From the NCBI GenBank assembly GCA_947172415.1, contig OX359195.1:2666001-2730000 (forward strand): a DNA stretch of 64,000 nucleotides, read 5' to 3'. Each line of letters starts with the position of its first letter. Within the stretch, counting starts at the first letter, position 1. Position numbers and translations under genes: made by a program. The notes beneath the pieces are model-generated. The model was not told the DNA's origin and made no database searches. It saw only the letters and a list, made by a program, of their open reading frames with translations. The DNA comes from Chondrosia reniformis. Its lineage: Eukaryota > Porifera > Demospongiae > Chondrillida > Chondrillidae. Shown here piece after piece: positions 1 to 12,500 of the stretch.

Positions 1-67
1 ATGAGGTCTAGTCCTGATAACCTGGTGGTGTGTGATTGTATGTAGTATATTTTGTAACTTCTTGTAG

Positions 68-2203
68 ATGCTGATTGTGTAGAGTTATTAGCATGTGTTG
101 TGAGTTGTATGAAGAAGAGCTCACTAAAGACACTTTGTCTCGAGGAGATGGAAGGAGTGCCACAATGTTGTGAAGTGTTTGACTGTCTTAGAAGCAGTGA
201 AATAGAAGAGTTTGCGTTTTATCTGAAGCGCAGAACTTCATTACCTGTGAGTGTGATGACAATATATAGAATATTATCTTCTCCACTTCACTCTCCCCAT
301 TCACCACTCTGGCCCATACACACCTAACACTATATCTCCTCATAGCTATATAGCCCTTGTATGTGTATCTGAAATGAGTTCCAAGTGTATGTACACAGGA
401 TCTGTGAAAGGCTGTGCAGAAGCTACTGACTAGTATTGCTTCTCAAGTATATGGACATAACTAACTTATCTTTAGAGGGTTCACTTTGTTACTCCTGTTT
501 AATTGATAATGTGTAGCAGTCTTATGGCTATCCCATAGTTGGTCCAAATAATGTTCTTCTACAAAAGTTATGTAATAACTATTGTTTATCAGTGAAAGTG
601 TTCATTTGAAAAGAGAGAGGTATCTTGTGTGGTGCAAATTACTTCAAATTGCCAATCCTTATGACCAGTCTAATCCATTTGATTATTAGAGAGTGCTCTG
701 CTCATTCACTGTTCTCTCAGATCAACTGGTATGTAGAGACTGGAAGTGCGGTCTCATTTCCATGTAGTTATTCCATCCACACAATGTTTACATCATGCCA
801 GCTAACCTTGTTCTGAGCAGAAGACATTTTATTGTTATATCCACTCAATTGTGATGTGATATTTCAGTTGACACTTTTGTATAGTGTATTCTCATGTGAA
901 TATCACATCTCTGTTATGTGTGATGTATACAGGAAGGTTTCACTGATCTTGTTGAATGTGGAGTTGGACAGTGCAGGACACTCAGGAAGGTCACCATGGA
1001 AGTTGGTAGACATCAAACACTGTCCTCCAGTATATTGAAGGGAATGATCCAGAATCCTTCATTGGAACAAGTCAAACTGTGGAGATGTGACTTTAAAGGT
1101 AGGTTTTATAACTTTATGTACAGAATGTATTATTGCCTATGGACTTAATAAGTTTCATCAACTACGAGGATCATGTACTCTATACAATCATCTCAATAGA
1201 ATGGTTGTGTTCAGTAAAGTGTCCCTTTCAAGTGATTAGTAGCCAATGTATAGCCTCTCTCTGCAACATTTCAAACTATTACATAAGCATTTAATATAAA
1301 TTTGCAGTGTGTTAATGTACTGTAATCTGATTGGTTCCTTCAATTGACAGGAAATGGAGCATTACTTGTGCAACTACTACAAAATGGCAGATTGGAGAGT
1401 GTTACACTTGGTCACTCCTCTGTAAGAGACTGTTACAACATCACATCGAGGGACATTGCTAATGCTATTGGATGTCTACGTGACAACACTTCATTGAAAG
1501 AACTCACCATCAGTATTGATTCAGACCAGTCTGAGGTACACTTGACTGCCTATCACTAGTAAATATTACTTTCCCTTACTTATTAAAGGTATATCCAGTC
1601 TGCTTATTACAAAGTTTAGGTTTTTTTGACTAGCTTGTTCCAGTCTATGGCCTCTGAGTGTTTTAGATTAGGTAAACACTTCATATTGTAGTACATGTAT
1701 TTAATTGTACTTGATACACTTGTACAGAATATCCAGGATGTCATTGAAGAAGATGTCTTGACATCAGTTGAACAAGCTGTCAAGGAGAACACTACACTGG
1801 AGAGGTTGGAAGTGAATAGTATATGGAGTGCAATGAACTGGAGGAATGTTGCAGAGAGCATTCTAAAGGGAGCAGCAACCAATCAGAATCTCAGAGAGTT
1901 GGAACTGGGGATGAATGAGGAATACAACGAATATGCTCCTAAACAGGAAGTGATTGATAATGTAAGAAAACTCAACAGGAAATTGAAACTCATTGTTTGG
2001 TCAAGTAAGTGAATGTCTTTCATCATCTGTTTGTACATGTAATAGGTAGTTTGGTTAACAGTAGATTTACTAATTTCAATCCAAATAGTGTCACATGTGG
2101 ACTGTGTTATTAATAGGAATACATTATATTATGTAACTTGTGAATATGTAATTCTTCTCTTTTTGTTCCAGGGCCAATTGATGATGTTAAATTTGGTAAG
2201 TGA
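68..2203 (+). CDS. LRR exons of an NLR-type gene (5' part outside window)
   Basis: Exons read at 68-246, 933-1098, 1351-1535, 1737-2004 and 2172-2195 (or to a TGA at 2201-2203). All junctions are AG/GT with consistent phases. They encode leucine-rich repeats such as [39 protein letters not shown] and NQNLRELELGMNE. The same exons occur in NLR-A (45031-47149) and NLR-B (60946-63066), so this is the sensor end of a third NLR; its NACHT exon would lie upstream of the window. In the other two copies the last small exon ends in a stop codon about nine codons after the splice. Here the stop is replaced by sequence followed by a second GTAAGTGAATGTC donor, so the exon may splice in phase to the CARD-like exon at 3544. 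Whether the gene ends at 2203 or continues is the main doubt. Confidence 0.8.
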
Positions 2204-2268
2204 ATGTCTTTCATTATTTGTTTGTAATACGTTGTTTCATTACATCACAAGATTTATATGACCGTGTA

Positions 2269-2749
2269 CAGTGTCACCTCAATAATCCACCCCCTCTTTA
2301 GTCCACCCCCTCTTTAATCCACCCCCTCTTTAGTCCACCCCCTCTTTAATCCACCCACTCTTTAATCCACCAACCTCACCAATCTGCCTATAATTCTACT
2401 AATTGCATTCATTTGTACAGATAAAGTAAATGCATATTCCGCCACCTCACAATTCTGCCTCTGCCATGCATTTTCGATCACTGACGAAATGCCTATTTAA
2501 TTTGTAATTTACACCTAACAACCTACGTAGTAATCTTGGGCACAGCTTCCAATGCCAAAGTAGAGAAAATCGTTCGAAAAACAGCCATTTGTCAATTAAT
2601 CACCCATGCATTCAGGTTTCATCGAGATGTCACATCGGGAACGGAAGCCGCAATTCGTATACAATAATCAAAGGTATTCAAATACCAACCTCACTAATCC
2701 ACCATATTTTTCCTTGTAACAATTGTGGTGGATTATTGAGGTGACACTG
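2269..2749. mobile_element. MITE with TA target duplication (pogo/Tigger-like ends)
   Basis: Inverted ends CAGTGTCACCTCAATAATCC and its complement flank 481 bp, with TA on both sides (2267-2268 and 2750-2751). CAGTG ends plus a TA duplication fit the Tc1/mariner-pogo group. The left side holds a short tandem array of a CTTTAATCCACCCC-type unit. No coding sequence is seen. Confidence 0.85.
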
Positions 2750-2751
2750 TA

Positions 2752-3543
2752 TATTTAGTTACATCATCCCTTTAAGATGTTAGATCTGAATTTGGGGAAG
2801 TACTATTATAGGTACAGCTTTAGAGCCATGTAGTTCGTATGAACCTATAGGGTAATACTTCTAAAGACTTTCATATGCAGCTAAGGCAAGCTGTGGTTCC
2901 TAACCTTTGAAACAACTTAGGCGATGTCTTCTCAGGCATTAGGGGTCACAACATCCCTCCTGTGTCTTTGTATTTCCATGGAGACCTACAGACCATCAAG
3001 TTTCAAGCGCCACTGTAAGAGGAGTGTTATAATATTGTAACCCTCCTCTCACATTTAATTTTGGCTCGGGAGACTTGCCCCTACATTTAATTTTGGCTCG
3101 GGAGACTTGCTCCTACATTCAACTTGCCTATCACTAAAATACTTGCTTTCACCCACTTTCTTTAAGCAACTCTCTCCTCCTCTGCCTATTTTCTGATGAA
3201 CCTGTATACGGATATCTGCTCGCTGTCTTATTAAAAGTCTTCCAGCTCACCTGTCATGGTAGTCTGATTTGCTAGACCCTCCCTTTACAAAAACCCAGAG
3301 GCTCCGAAATGTAGGTCCAGTAGTATGCATGCAATATGAATTAAATAACAACTTTTTGACCAATCAGATGCAATTGCTCAAAATCTGAGCCAGATGTTCT
3401 GGGTCTGTGAATAGGAATGCCTCTTAAGGGATGGGTCTAGCAAGCCAGACTGCTATCATGGTGATTCCTTTTGACATATATACGTACACACATACATGTT
3501 TCTGTTACTAAAAAGTTTTAGTGACTAATTTTTCATTTTATAG
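2752..3543. other. Intron or intergenic stretch with small repeats
   Basis: No exon is seen. A 31-bp unit containing TTTTGGCTCGGGAGACTTGC is duplicated in tandem at about 3051-3113. An imperfect inverted pair (about 3255-3288 and 3427-3460, sharing GCTAGACCC) looks like the ends of a roughly 205-bp MITE. If the LRR and CARD exons are spliced together, this is intron; otherwise it is intergenic. Confidence 0.45.
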
Positions 3544-6500
3544 ATGATACCAAAGGTACCAAACTATTGGAAAGTCAAGGATTTTCAGATCTCCTCAAAA
3601 AAGAAGGTATGACTTCCATGGAGATACCTCCTAGAGAAGTGAGGGAGTTCCTTCAGAAGTCTCTCCATCCAGCCCTCGAGTGGTGTGACGTGAGAAGAGT
3701 GGCAGATCACCTGAGAGCAGCTAATGTTATCTCAGCTGACGAGTGTGAGACTCTGAGGGACCATCAGAAGTGGGAGGATGCTAACAGGTTCCTGTACAGT
3801 CTCCTTGAAGGAGATCCTTGTTGTGACAAACTGGAGGCTCTCTGTGATGCACTACAGAAGGACACTACTCACAGAGGTCACGGGAGACTGGCTGAACTAG
3901 TGAAACAGTTCCTACCAGGTCAGTAAACCTTCTTGAATGATATGTTAAACCACAACTGTTTTATTCTGTGCATTGTATAAATAAGAATTGACAATCTCTC
4001 AAGTGGTATAGATTTATGGATTGACAATCCGTTAGAACAATTATAGATCTGATTATAACTCCCTGAGAATGTTTGGGACTTTAATTCCTTCCTTCTTTAG
4101 AAGACTCTGTTCCACCTTCTAAGAAACCGAAATTCAGTGATGGTGAGTATCACATGTAATAGTGTTAGCAGTTGGTTCTATAGTAATGTCCACATAATTC
4201 AATGTGACAGTCTGTTTATAATTAATCAACACGATGATCACTAGTCTGTATTGAGTAGTGTCAGTATAGAGCTAGTTCCATCATGTAGATCTTACATATT
4301 GAGATAGTTCTCCATAGGCCAGACTGCTATCTAACCACCATATTTATTTGAGAATGTAAAAGGAGAAGTGCAAGTGATATGAATAGAATGTTCTTTACTT
4401 TATTAGGAGAATATGAGTCATCAGAGTTATCCCAAACAGAACCACAAGTCAGTCAAACTGCAGACCAGACAGAACCACAAGTCAGCCAAACTGCAGACCA
4501 GACAGAACCACAAGTCAGTCAAACTGCAGACCAGACAGAACCACAAGTCAGTCAAACTGCAGACCAGACAGAACCACAAGTCAGTCACACTGCAGGCCAG
4601 ACAGCAACCATCGCAAGTCAGTCAAACAGTTGTATGCCTTATATATGTTATTCATATATTCATATATTCAAATACTGCAATGTTCAAGTACTGCATGGTA
4701 AATGAATACTTGTGAAACCAGTAGCTATACCATTTCACTATATAGTCACTATATAGTCAGTATATCACATATATAGTGCTTATAAGGTAGACATGGTAGG
4801 TCACCATTAGTATAATTGCAGTTTACCATTTTGTAAGTATATACAGATATATGTGTACGTAAATGTACTAGTAGTTCATTTTAAAATTAACATTTCACAG
4901 AATGTACATATGCTACAATAACTAGATAACTTTAATAAGGTTTTAGTATGGCTTCCTGTTCGTAACCTTGTATATATAGTATTATCATAGAGTACAGTAG
5001 TACTCTATAAGTAGGGATGGCCGAAAAAAAACATGGCCGCCCTATCTAATTTATTATCAATTAACACCTCGTAATTCAACAACAATAGGATTTTCGGTTA
5101 TATTCGAGTGTTTGCAGTCGTTTTTGCATGCTTTTCTAAAAGCCAAAATATGTTTCGATGCTCTACAACCTTCGCAAAGTGGTAAAACCGAAATAGGCCA
5201 AATTCTGAAATTCCTCATTTTTTCTTCTTCTTCTTTTTTCAAATGAGCTAGCGCTAACATACGAACTTACGCAGGTACATACAAATACTAAATCGTCATG
5301 AATGTTTCCGAACTAGGGAATAGGCTACCCTAGATTTCAAACGCGCCCCATCCGAAGCGTGTTACTTTTGAAAGTTCCAAATTTAGGGCCTCTTTGAACG
5401 CCATTTTTTAATTAAGTTTCAAATTCTCTGTATATAAAATAAGTAACTCGAGTTAGATATATTTGTAGTACTGCCGCCACCCGCGATCAAATTTCTTAGT
5501 CGCTTTGCAAGGCCTATATACAGTCGTATTCTTAACGATTTTGGACCCTTTAATATCCTTAACTGAATGTTAAAGAACGGTAGAAAACTTATTGTACAAA
5601 TTTGGGATCTTTTCGGACGCCATTTTTTAATTTAGAACTCTAGCTTATATCGTCTATGAATCTGCTACTTTATTTCGAGTTTTCGCCAAGAATACGTTCG
5701 AAACAGATGTTAACTAGAAAAAGGGGCAATACAAGTTAAATAAAAACATTCAAAAATGAAGTTAAAAGTAGGGATGGCACTATAACAGTGATTGGCACAT
5801 CTAGAAAAGTAACGAAACAAGAAAGTGATCATATGGTAAGGCTAACATTGCAGAAGTGGCATACTGAAACTTATCTGTACACATCACTTCTATGTTTGGG
5901 CGCATCAATCCCTACTTCTAGTATATCCATGATGCGCCCACACTTCTACACCTGCTATCCTTCTACAGCCTTCAAACCAGGCCTAGGAATATATATAGGC
6001 CCATTTCCAAAATTCATTTTTTCTTCTTTTATTGAATGGTTAGCGCTAATATGCGAACTTATACGGGAACGTAAAAGTTATAAATCGTCATAAATATTCC
6101 AGATAAAACTCTCTTTCCAAACGAATTGCCATTTATAACACAATTGGGCGCACCAAGCTGAAGTAGGAATGGTGTGCCCAAACACAGAAGTGTATGGTTA
6201 AGTTACTTAAATTTCAGTATATACGTATGCAACTTCTGTAGGATTAGCCTTATTGTATAATCACTGTACATGTCTTGTTTCGATACTTTTTGCAGATGTA
6301 TTAGTGAACACTGCCATTCCTACTTCTAACATCATTTTTGTAAATGTTTTTTATTTACTTATCTCTGTATGGAGGACCCAAGTCTACTCTTATGTTTAAA
6401 CACTGCTTCTGTAAGTAGTTCAGTGTTACATTCTCTAATTGACAGACCATGAAGAGCAACTAAAGCAGCTGTGCTTGATCCCATTTGGGATACAGTCTCT

Positions 6501-9500
6501 TCAAGTAGACCAAACTGGAGGAAGGTTCAGCTTGGAACCAGAAGGAGACAGACCGGCGGAGAGTGACGTCACTCATCTGGAGATACTAGAGGGAGCTGTT
6601 GCTGAGAAGAGGAAGGTGCAGATCAGATATGGTATTATAATGGATGGTCCTCTGGTGGCACCAACTGGTTATAAACTGGCCAGCCCTGTGGTGTACATCC
6701 ACTACAACAGTAAAGACATCAAGAGTCCCATCACCCTCCACCTTCCTCACTGGAGTGCAGATGCTGACAGAGTGAAGATGATGATGGCACCTCACTCTCC
6801 TGTGAATGACAAGTTCACATTTGAGGACTATGAAGGGGCAGGTAATGGCAGGGATTTCCTCCTAACAGGACACTGCACCCTCTTTACTATTGCTTCACGT
6901 TTAAGTGATCCTTTTGAGTATCTTGCTTCTGCTTGGCAGTATGAGTCAAAGGATGGCAGTATAACAACACGAATAACTGCTACTTACAAACATAATGTTT
7001 GGATCCAGGTTCGCGTTTAGCTACTTTTTAAAATCTCTCCTGTTTTTTACTATAACTTATGTGTTTTTATCTAGATAATAGAAAAGTATTGGGAAAAATT
7101 TTGCAGGGTTGGACAGACTTGTCACTTCAAATTTTTGGAAGGGGAAGAAATATTGAAGTGTAAGCTGAAGCCTGGTTGTCATGGTGTAATTTCGGGATGC
7201 TCAGAGGTTGGTATATAGCTAGTACACAACATTTAGGATTATGTATACAATTACATGTAATGATTGTAAGTTATATGAAATGGATGTGTTTTGAATTTCA
7301 ACTATATATTATAATTGTTAAATGGTGTATTTACGTAGTTCAAGCAAACTTAAAAAAGTGATATACTCTCATCCAAATTTAACTAATAGTAATTCCCTTT
7401 TCTGAATATCGGAGTTAATTAAGTGGTACTATTTGCTACCAGTATTTGAAGTTAACCTACCCTAAATATACTTACATTAAAATCTGTGAAGGACATTTTA
7501 AACAAACTGGTTGTTTTTCAACTTAAAGGAATAATCTACATACGTAAATCATTTTGATTCTAATTTATTGAGGATTGTCTGTCCTGTATGTTGAATTGTG
7601 TGTATAGCCCTCATATTATACATATGTACATACATAGTTAGAGAGGTCCTAGATCTAAAGTGTCTGTTGGACATGTACAGTCATTCCATCTTGGGAGGTC
7701 ACCAACATACGTACATACAAAATTCACATTAAGAATGCAAAACCTGTACTTTTACATTTTGAACCGTGTGAGTGTACATCTTTCATTGGAATGTTAATTA
7801 AACTATATAATGTAACTATATAGCAACATGTGTTTTCATTCACTTATTTATTATCTTGGATTGATCTTGTGTTTGTGTATACAGATTAAGAAGGATGATA
7901 TTGTGTATCCAATTGGAGATAAAAAGAAATTAAAATCTGATTTTAAAGTAGAAATGTATCCTCCATTTCTTACTCTTGTACCAAATCGTGGGTCCACTTC
8001 TAAAGATCCACCTTATGAAAATGTGTCTCTACAAGGAATTGATCACAGTATCTCTTTTCATTGTGATCTACTAGCTCTTAAGAAAGGTATGTTTAATGTA
8101 CATGTAGTTTCTTACTATCAAATTACAGTGGAACCTCTATAATCTGACATCAATGGGGTGAGAAAAAATGTTGGATTATAGAGAACTAACATTTACGTAT
8201 ACGCTGTAGAGTATACCATACAAACTATGCTACATAATATGCAACAAAATTATGGATTAAAGTTAAGATTTGAAGTACGTAGCTGTACATGTCCAGAGTG
8301 CTTTGCAGCCTTGTGGAGTCTTTCTCCCTGATGATTTTTCCTTCCACCTCTTGGACAAGCTTGCAGCAAGTAGGAAGCAAATTGGAATTGTGGCAGGAAA
8401 AGTATGTACTGACCTTTCCAAGGCAGTCAAGAACCTCCCTGGTCATTTGGATTCGTTCCTAGGAGAAAGCCTCCTCTTCTTCGATCACCTCCGCATTTGG
8501 TACACTGCTTCCAGGAAGATTATAAACAGATCTGAATTCCTCCAGCTGTGTCCATCAGTAATTGGAATTCCTCCTCTATGTGTTCCTTGAAAAATGACTC
8601 TTCCTGCTCCACTTGCTCTACCCATTTGAACCCACAGTATGTGAAGCACTTCTTCAGCTCTGAGCAATCCAGTTGATGGCATGCAGTACATTGACCTGCT
8701 TGGACAACTCTGTGGCTGAGTTACAACTATTCATTTGTGCCAAAATGTGACTAAGGAGATGCTTGCACAAAAGAACCTTGAACATTTTGGCGATTCTGGC
8801 ATCCAATGACTGGAGGCATGAGGTTGTGTTGGCTGGGAAGAATGTCACTGTTACATTTGACAATGAAACTCCAGTAGATGTGTGACTGGAGACATTGTCC
8901 ATGTACAGGAGAATGCTTTGTTTGTGAATCCTCATTTTTCTGTTTAAGTCCTGGAGCCAATCTGAAAAATCTTTGCATTCATCTAGGTATTATTGTTGTT
9001 GCACCATGAGACACCAAGCTGGTCAGTAGCGATCCCCTTGAGGGCCCTGGGCTTGGCAGATTTCCCGATGATGAGGGACTTAAGCTTTTCCCCCTACTGA
9101 ACTACAGGCTAGTAGCACAGTCAGCCTCTCTCAGTTGCTTAACTTTGCACCTTTTACATCTTGCTTCTTTCTTTCCAGTGTCCTGTCTGGCAAGGCTCAG
9201 TAAACAAACCGGTTTTGTTGCAATTGAAACTATCCTAGGGCTTGAACTGGGAGATCAGGTCAGGGAGTCTTTCTTGGAAATCTTCCATGACATCCGCATC
9301 CACATCAGTGCTTTCCCCTGAGATCTTAAACTGCTTAATGTTATAGTGCTTCTTCCAGGCGGTCAACCACCCATTACTGACCTTGAAATCCTCGAATCCC
9401 AGCACATCTGTAATAAGGATGGGGACAAACAATTACTTTGAGATAGTCAGAGGATATAGCAAGCGTCCGACAACACCGCAATGAACAGCAATACGATTCA

Positions 9501-12500
9501 ATCAAGGTACAGCTACAAGAACTCAAAAGGATTAACTAACACGAGGACACTAAAACACGTTACTTCCGTTCATATATAATTGAGTTCACAGGTAAGTGAG
9601 AACACATACACTAATCTGACAGTCAGGGGGCATACCACACACTTCCCCCCTAAGTCCTACAAGTTCAACATGCATAGTTAAACGTGCCCATAACGTTCCA
9701 CTGGCTTCACAGCTCTTCCACTTCGAGTAGTCACGCAAGGAGGACAGGCCTGACTTGTGGTGGTCGTGGCTTCTAGATCTGGTGGTCAGCGTGCATCTCC
9801 TCAGTTTCTTCAGAGCTCGGAGGAGTTGCTCCAGCTGTAGAGGAATAAAGTGGCTGCAGTTGAGGGTCAGAAGGCGGTGCAGAAGGCAGCATTGAGGAAG
9901 CCCCTACATTATCCTCGTGGTGAAATAGGGGAGGCGACCATTCAGCCTGTGGCTCCTGATTTTTGCTTTCCTCTGTGAGCAGGGGGCGTACACGATTCAT
10001 GTGCACTGCACGATTTGTGGATCCTAGGCGCAGCAATACTGTTGTGGGCCCTCTCAGGCCACTGACTGTCCAGGGACCTGTCCATCTTGGGTCCAGCTTT
10101 CCCCTGGCAGGGTTGTTCAGTAGCACCTTCTGCCCAACAAGGAGTCTTGAACTGTTTTCTCTGTCTTGGCCAGCTCGACCTTGACGATATGCTCATTCCA
10201 CAATGTTTGCATCCACAATCTCTCTCAAATGAAGAAGCTTGCTCTTCAGGTTCATGCTGTAGTCTGAGGGTTCAGGAATCACAGTGCCAGGCACGTCTGG
10301 GATTTGTAGAGAAGGCGGATTACATCCAAAGAGAACCTCGTAGGGTGACATTCCAGTCGAAGCATGTTTTGTTGTTCTGTACAGGAACAGGAGCAGCTGT
10401 AAGTGTAAGTGTTTCTCCCACTCCCCCTCCTTTTCAGTATAGGAACGCAGTAAGTTTAGGAGTGACCTGTTCATACGCTCCACTAGGCCATCTCCCATTG
10501 GGTGATAGGGGGTGGTGTGGGACTTTCTCACGCCAAACGCCTCACATAAATCACCAAGGACTCGGCTTTCGAAATTTCGCCCCTGATCCGAGTGGAGCTG
10601 TTGAGGAGGACCAACCAGGGAGAAGACGTTGTCTCTCAATGTTTGTACTATCCTCTCCGCTTTCTGGTCTGGCATTGCCTGAGCGAAGGGCCACTTTGAA
10701 AAGTAGTCTTGGGCCACCAACAAGTACTGGTTTCCTGTGGTGGACATGGGGACCTTGAGAATGTCGACAGCTACAAGTTCCCATGGTCTTCTGGCAATCA
10801 GAGGTTGTAGAGGGGCAGGCTGGTTGTTTGGAGCCTTGGTGAGTTGACAACGTACACAGAACCGGCAGTGATGGGCCACATCTCTTCCTAGTCCGACCCA
10901 GTAGGCAATCTGTGATTACCTGGCCATGGTCCTGTCAATGCCCTGGTGTCCAGACTCTTCATGAGACCTGCGCAGAAAGTCCGGCTGTTTAGATTTGGGG
11001 ATAATGAGTAACAGGGAGTCTTCTGACAGGGTGGGTGACCTCACCTTGCGGTACAGGACATCATCATGCTGAATCAACTGGGACCATATTTGCTTGTAGC
11101 GCTTCAGGGGATAATACCCCCACTCCCTTGTAGCAGGGGGTGTCTGGTGGCGTTCAAACAGGTCTATAACCTTGATTAAAAGTGGATCCGATCTCTGGGC
11201 CTGACTGAATTCGTGCCTGTCCAGAGGGGAGCGCAGAGCCACCAGTCCAATGGGCATCCGAGAGAGTGCATCTGCATTTTGGTTGGTTGCTCCAGGCTTA
11301 TAGACTATGTTAAACTGGTAGGCCCTGAGCTCAAGAGACCACCGCTCTAGACGTTGTGATCGGGCATGGCTGGTTCTGGCGGACTCCAGCCATTCAAGTG
11401 GCTTGTGGTCTGTTTCCAGAGTGAAGGGTGCTCCGACCACATAATGACGTAATTTGCGGACAGCCCAGACAATGGCAAGGCACTCCTTTTCTATTGTGGC
11501 ATACTTCTTTTCCGCTGAAGAGAGTGTTCGACTGGCATATTCCACCACTGTGCCACGTGAAGTTGAGAGAACTGCGCCCAGACCAACATAGGAGGCATAT
11601 GTGGTGAGAATGAACTTGTCAGTCTGTCTTGGGTAGTCAAGGACTGGGGGTGATATTAGCGCCTGTTTCAAGGACTCAAAGGCTTTTTGATGAGTGTCCT
11701 GCCATGTAAAGGATACCTTGTTCTCAGTGAGACTGGTGTGTGGGGCAGCAAGATCAGCAAACTTGGGAATGAAACGCCTGTAGAAGTTGACAAGACCCAG
11801 GAAGGACCGGACTTCCTTAGTAGATGTGGGTATGGGCCACTTGGTAATTGCTTGTGACTTTCCTGCTGCTGGGGTCACTCCACTGCCTGTGTACTCAAAC
11901 CCCAGGTGAGTTACCTTGTTTCTGCCAAAGAAGCACTTTGAGCCACGAAGTGTGAATCCAGCCTGGTGGAGTCTGCCAAGAACACGTCTGAGGTCTTTGA
12001 TGTGAGACTCCATGCTATCCGAATAAACAATGCAGTCATCCACATAGTTGTCCACACAGTCCTTGCAGTCTTTCAAGACTCTGTCAAGTCCTCGTTGGCA
12101 TGTCTGTGTGGCTCCTGTTAACCCGTATGGCATTACAGTGAATTCCCAGAGTCCATATCCTGGTCCTGGACAGAATGCTGTTTTTTCTATGGAAGGGGTG
12201 CTCATGGGGAACTGCCAGTAGGCACTCCGAAGATCGATCTTGGAAAAAACCTGTTTGTGAGCAAGTTTTTGCTGTGGCCCCTCTGCCCTGGGTACTGGGT
12301 AGGAATCTTTCTTGGTGGATTTGTTGAGCTGTACATAGTCCACGCAGATTCGGATTTCCCCATTGCTTTTGGGGACATAGACGGCTGGGGCGCTCCAGGG
12401 GCTCTTGCTAGGCTGAATTATTCCTGCCTTCATCATCTCCTGCAATTGGTCATGTACTTGTTTCTTGTAATGGAAAGGTATCGGGCGGGGCGGTACCCTG

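Noticed and set aside
10087-10758. 223-codon plus-strand frame
   Set aside because: Antisense shadow of the gypsy integrase, which shows all catalytic residues on the minus strand.
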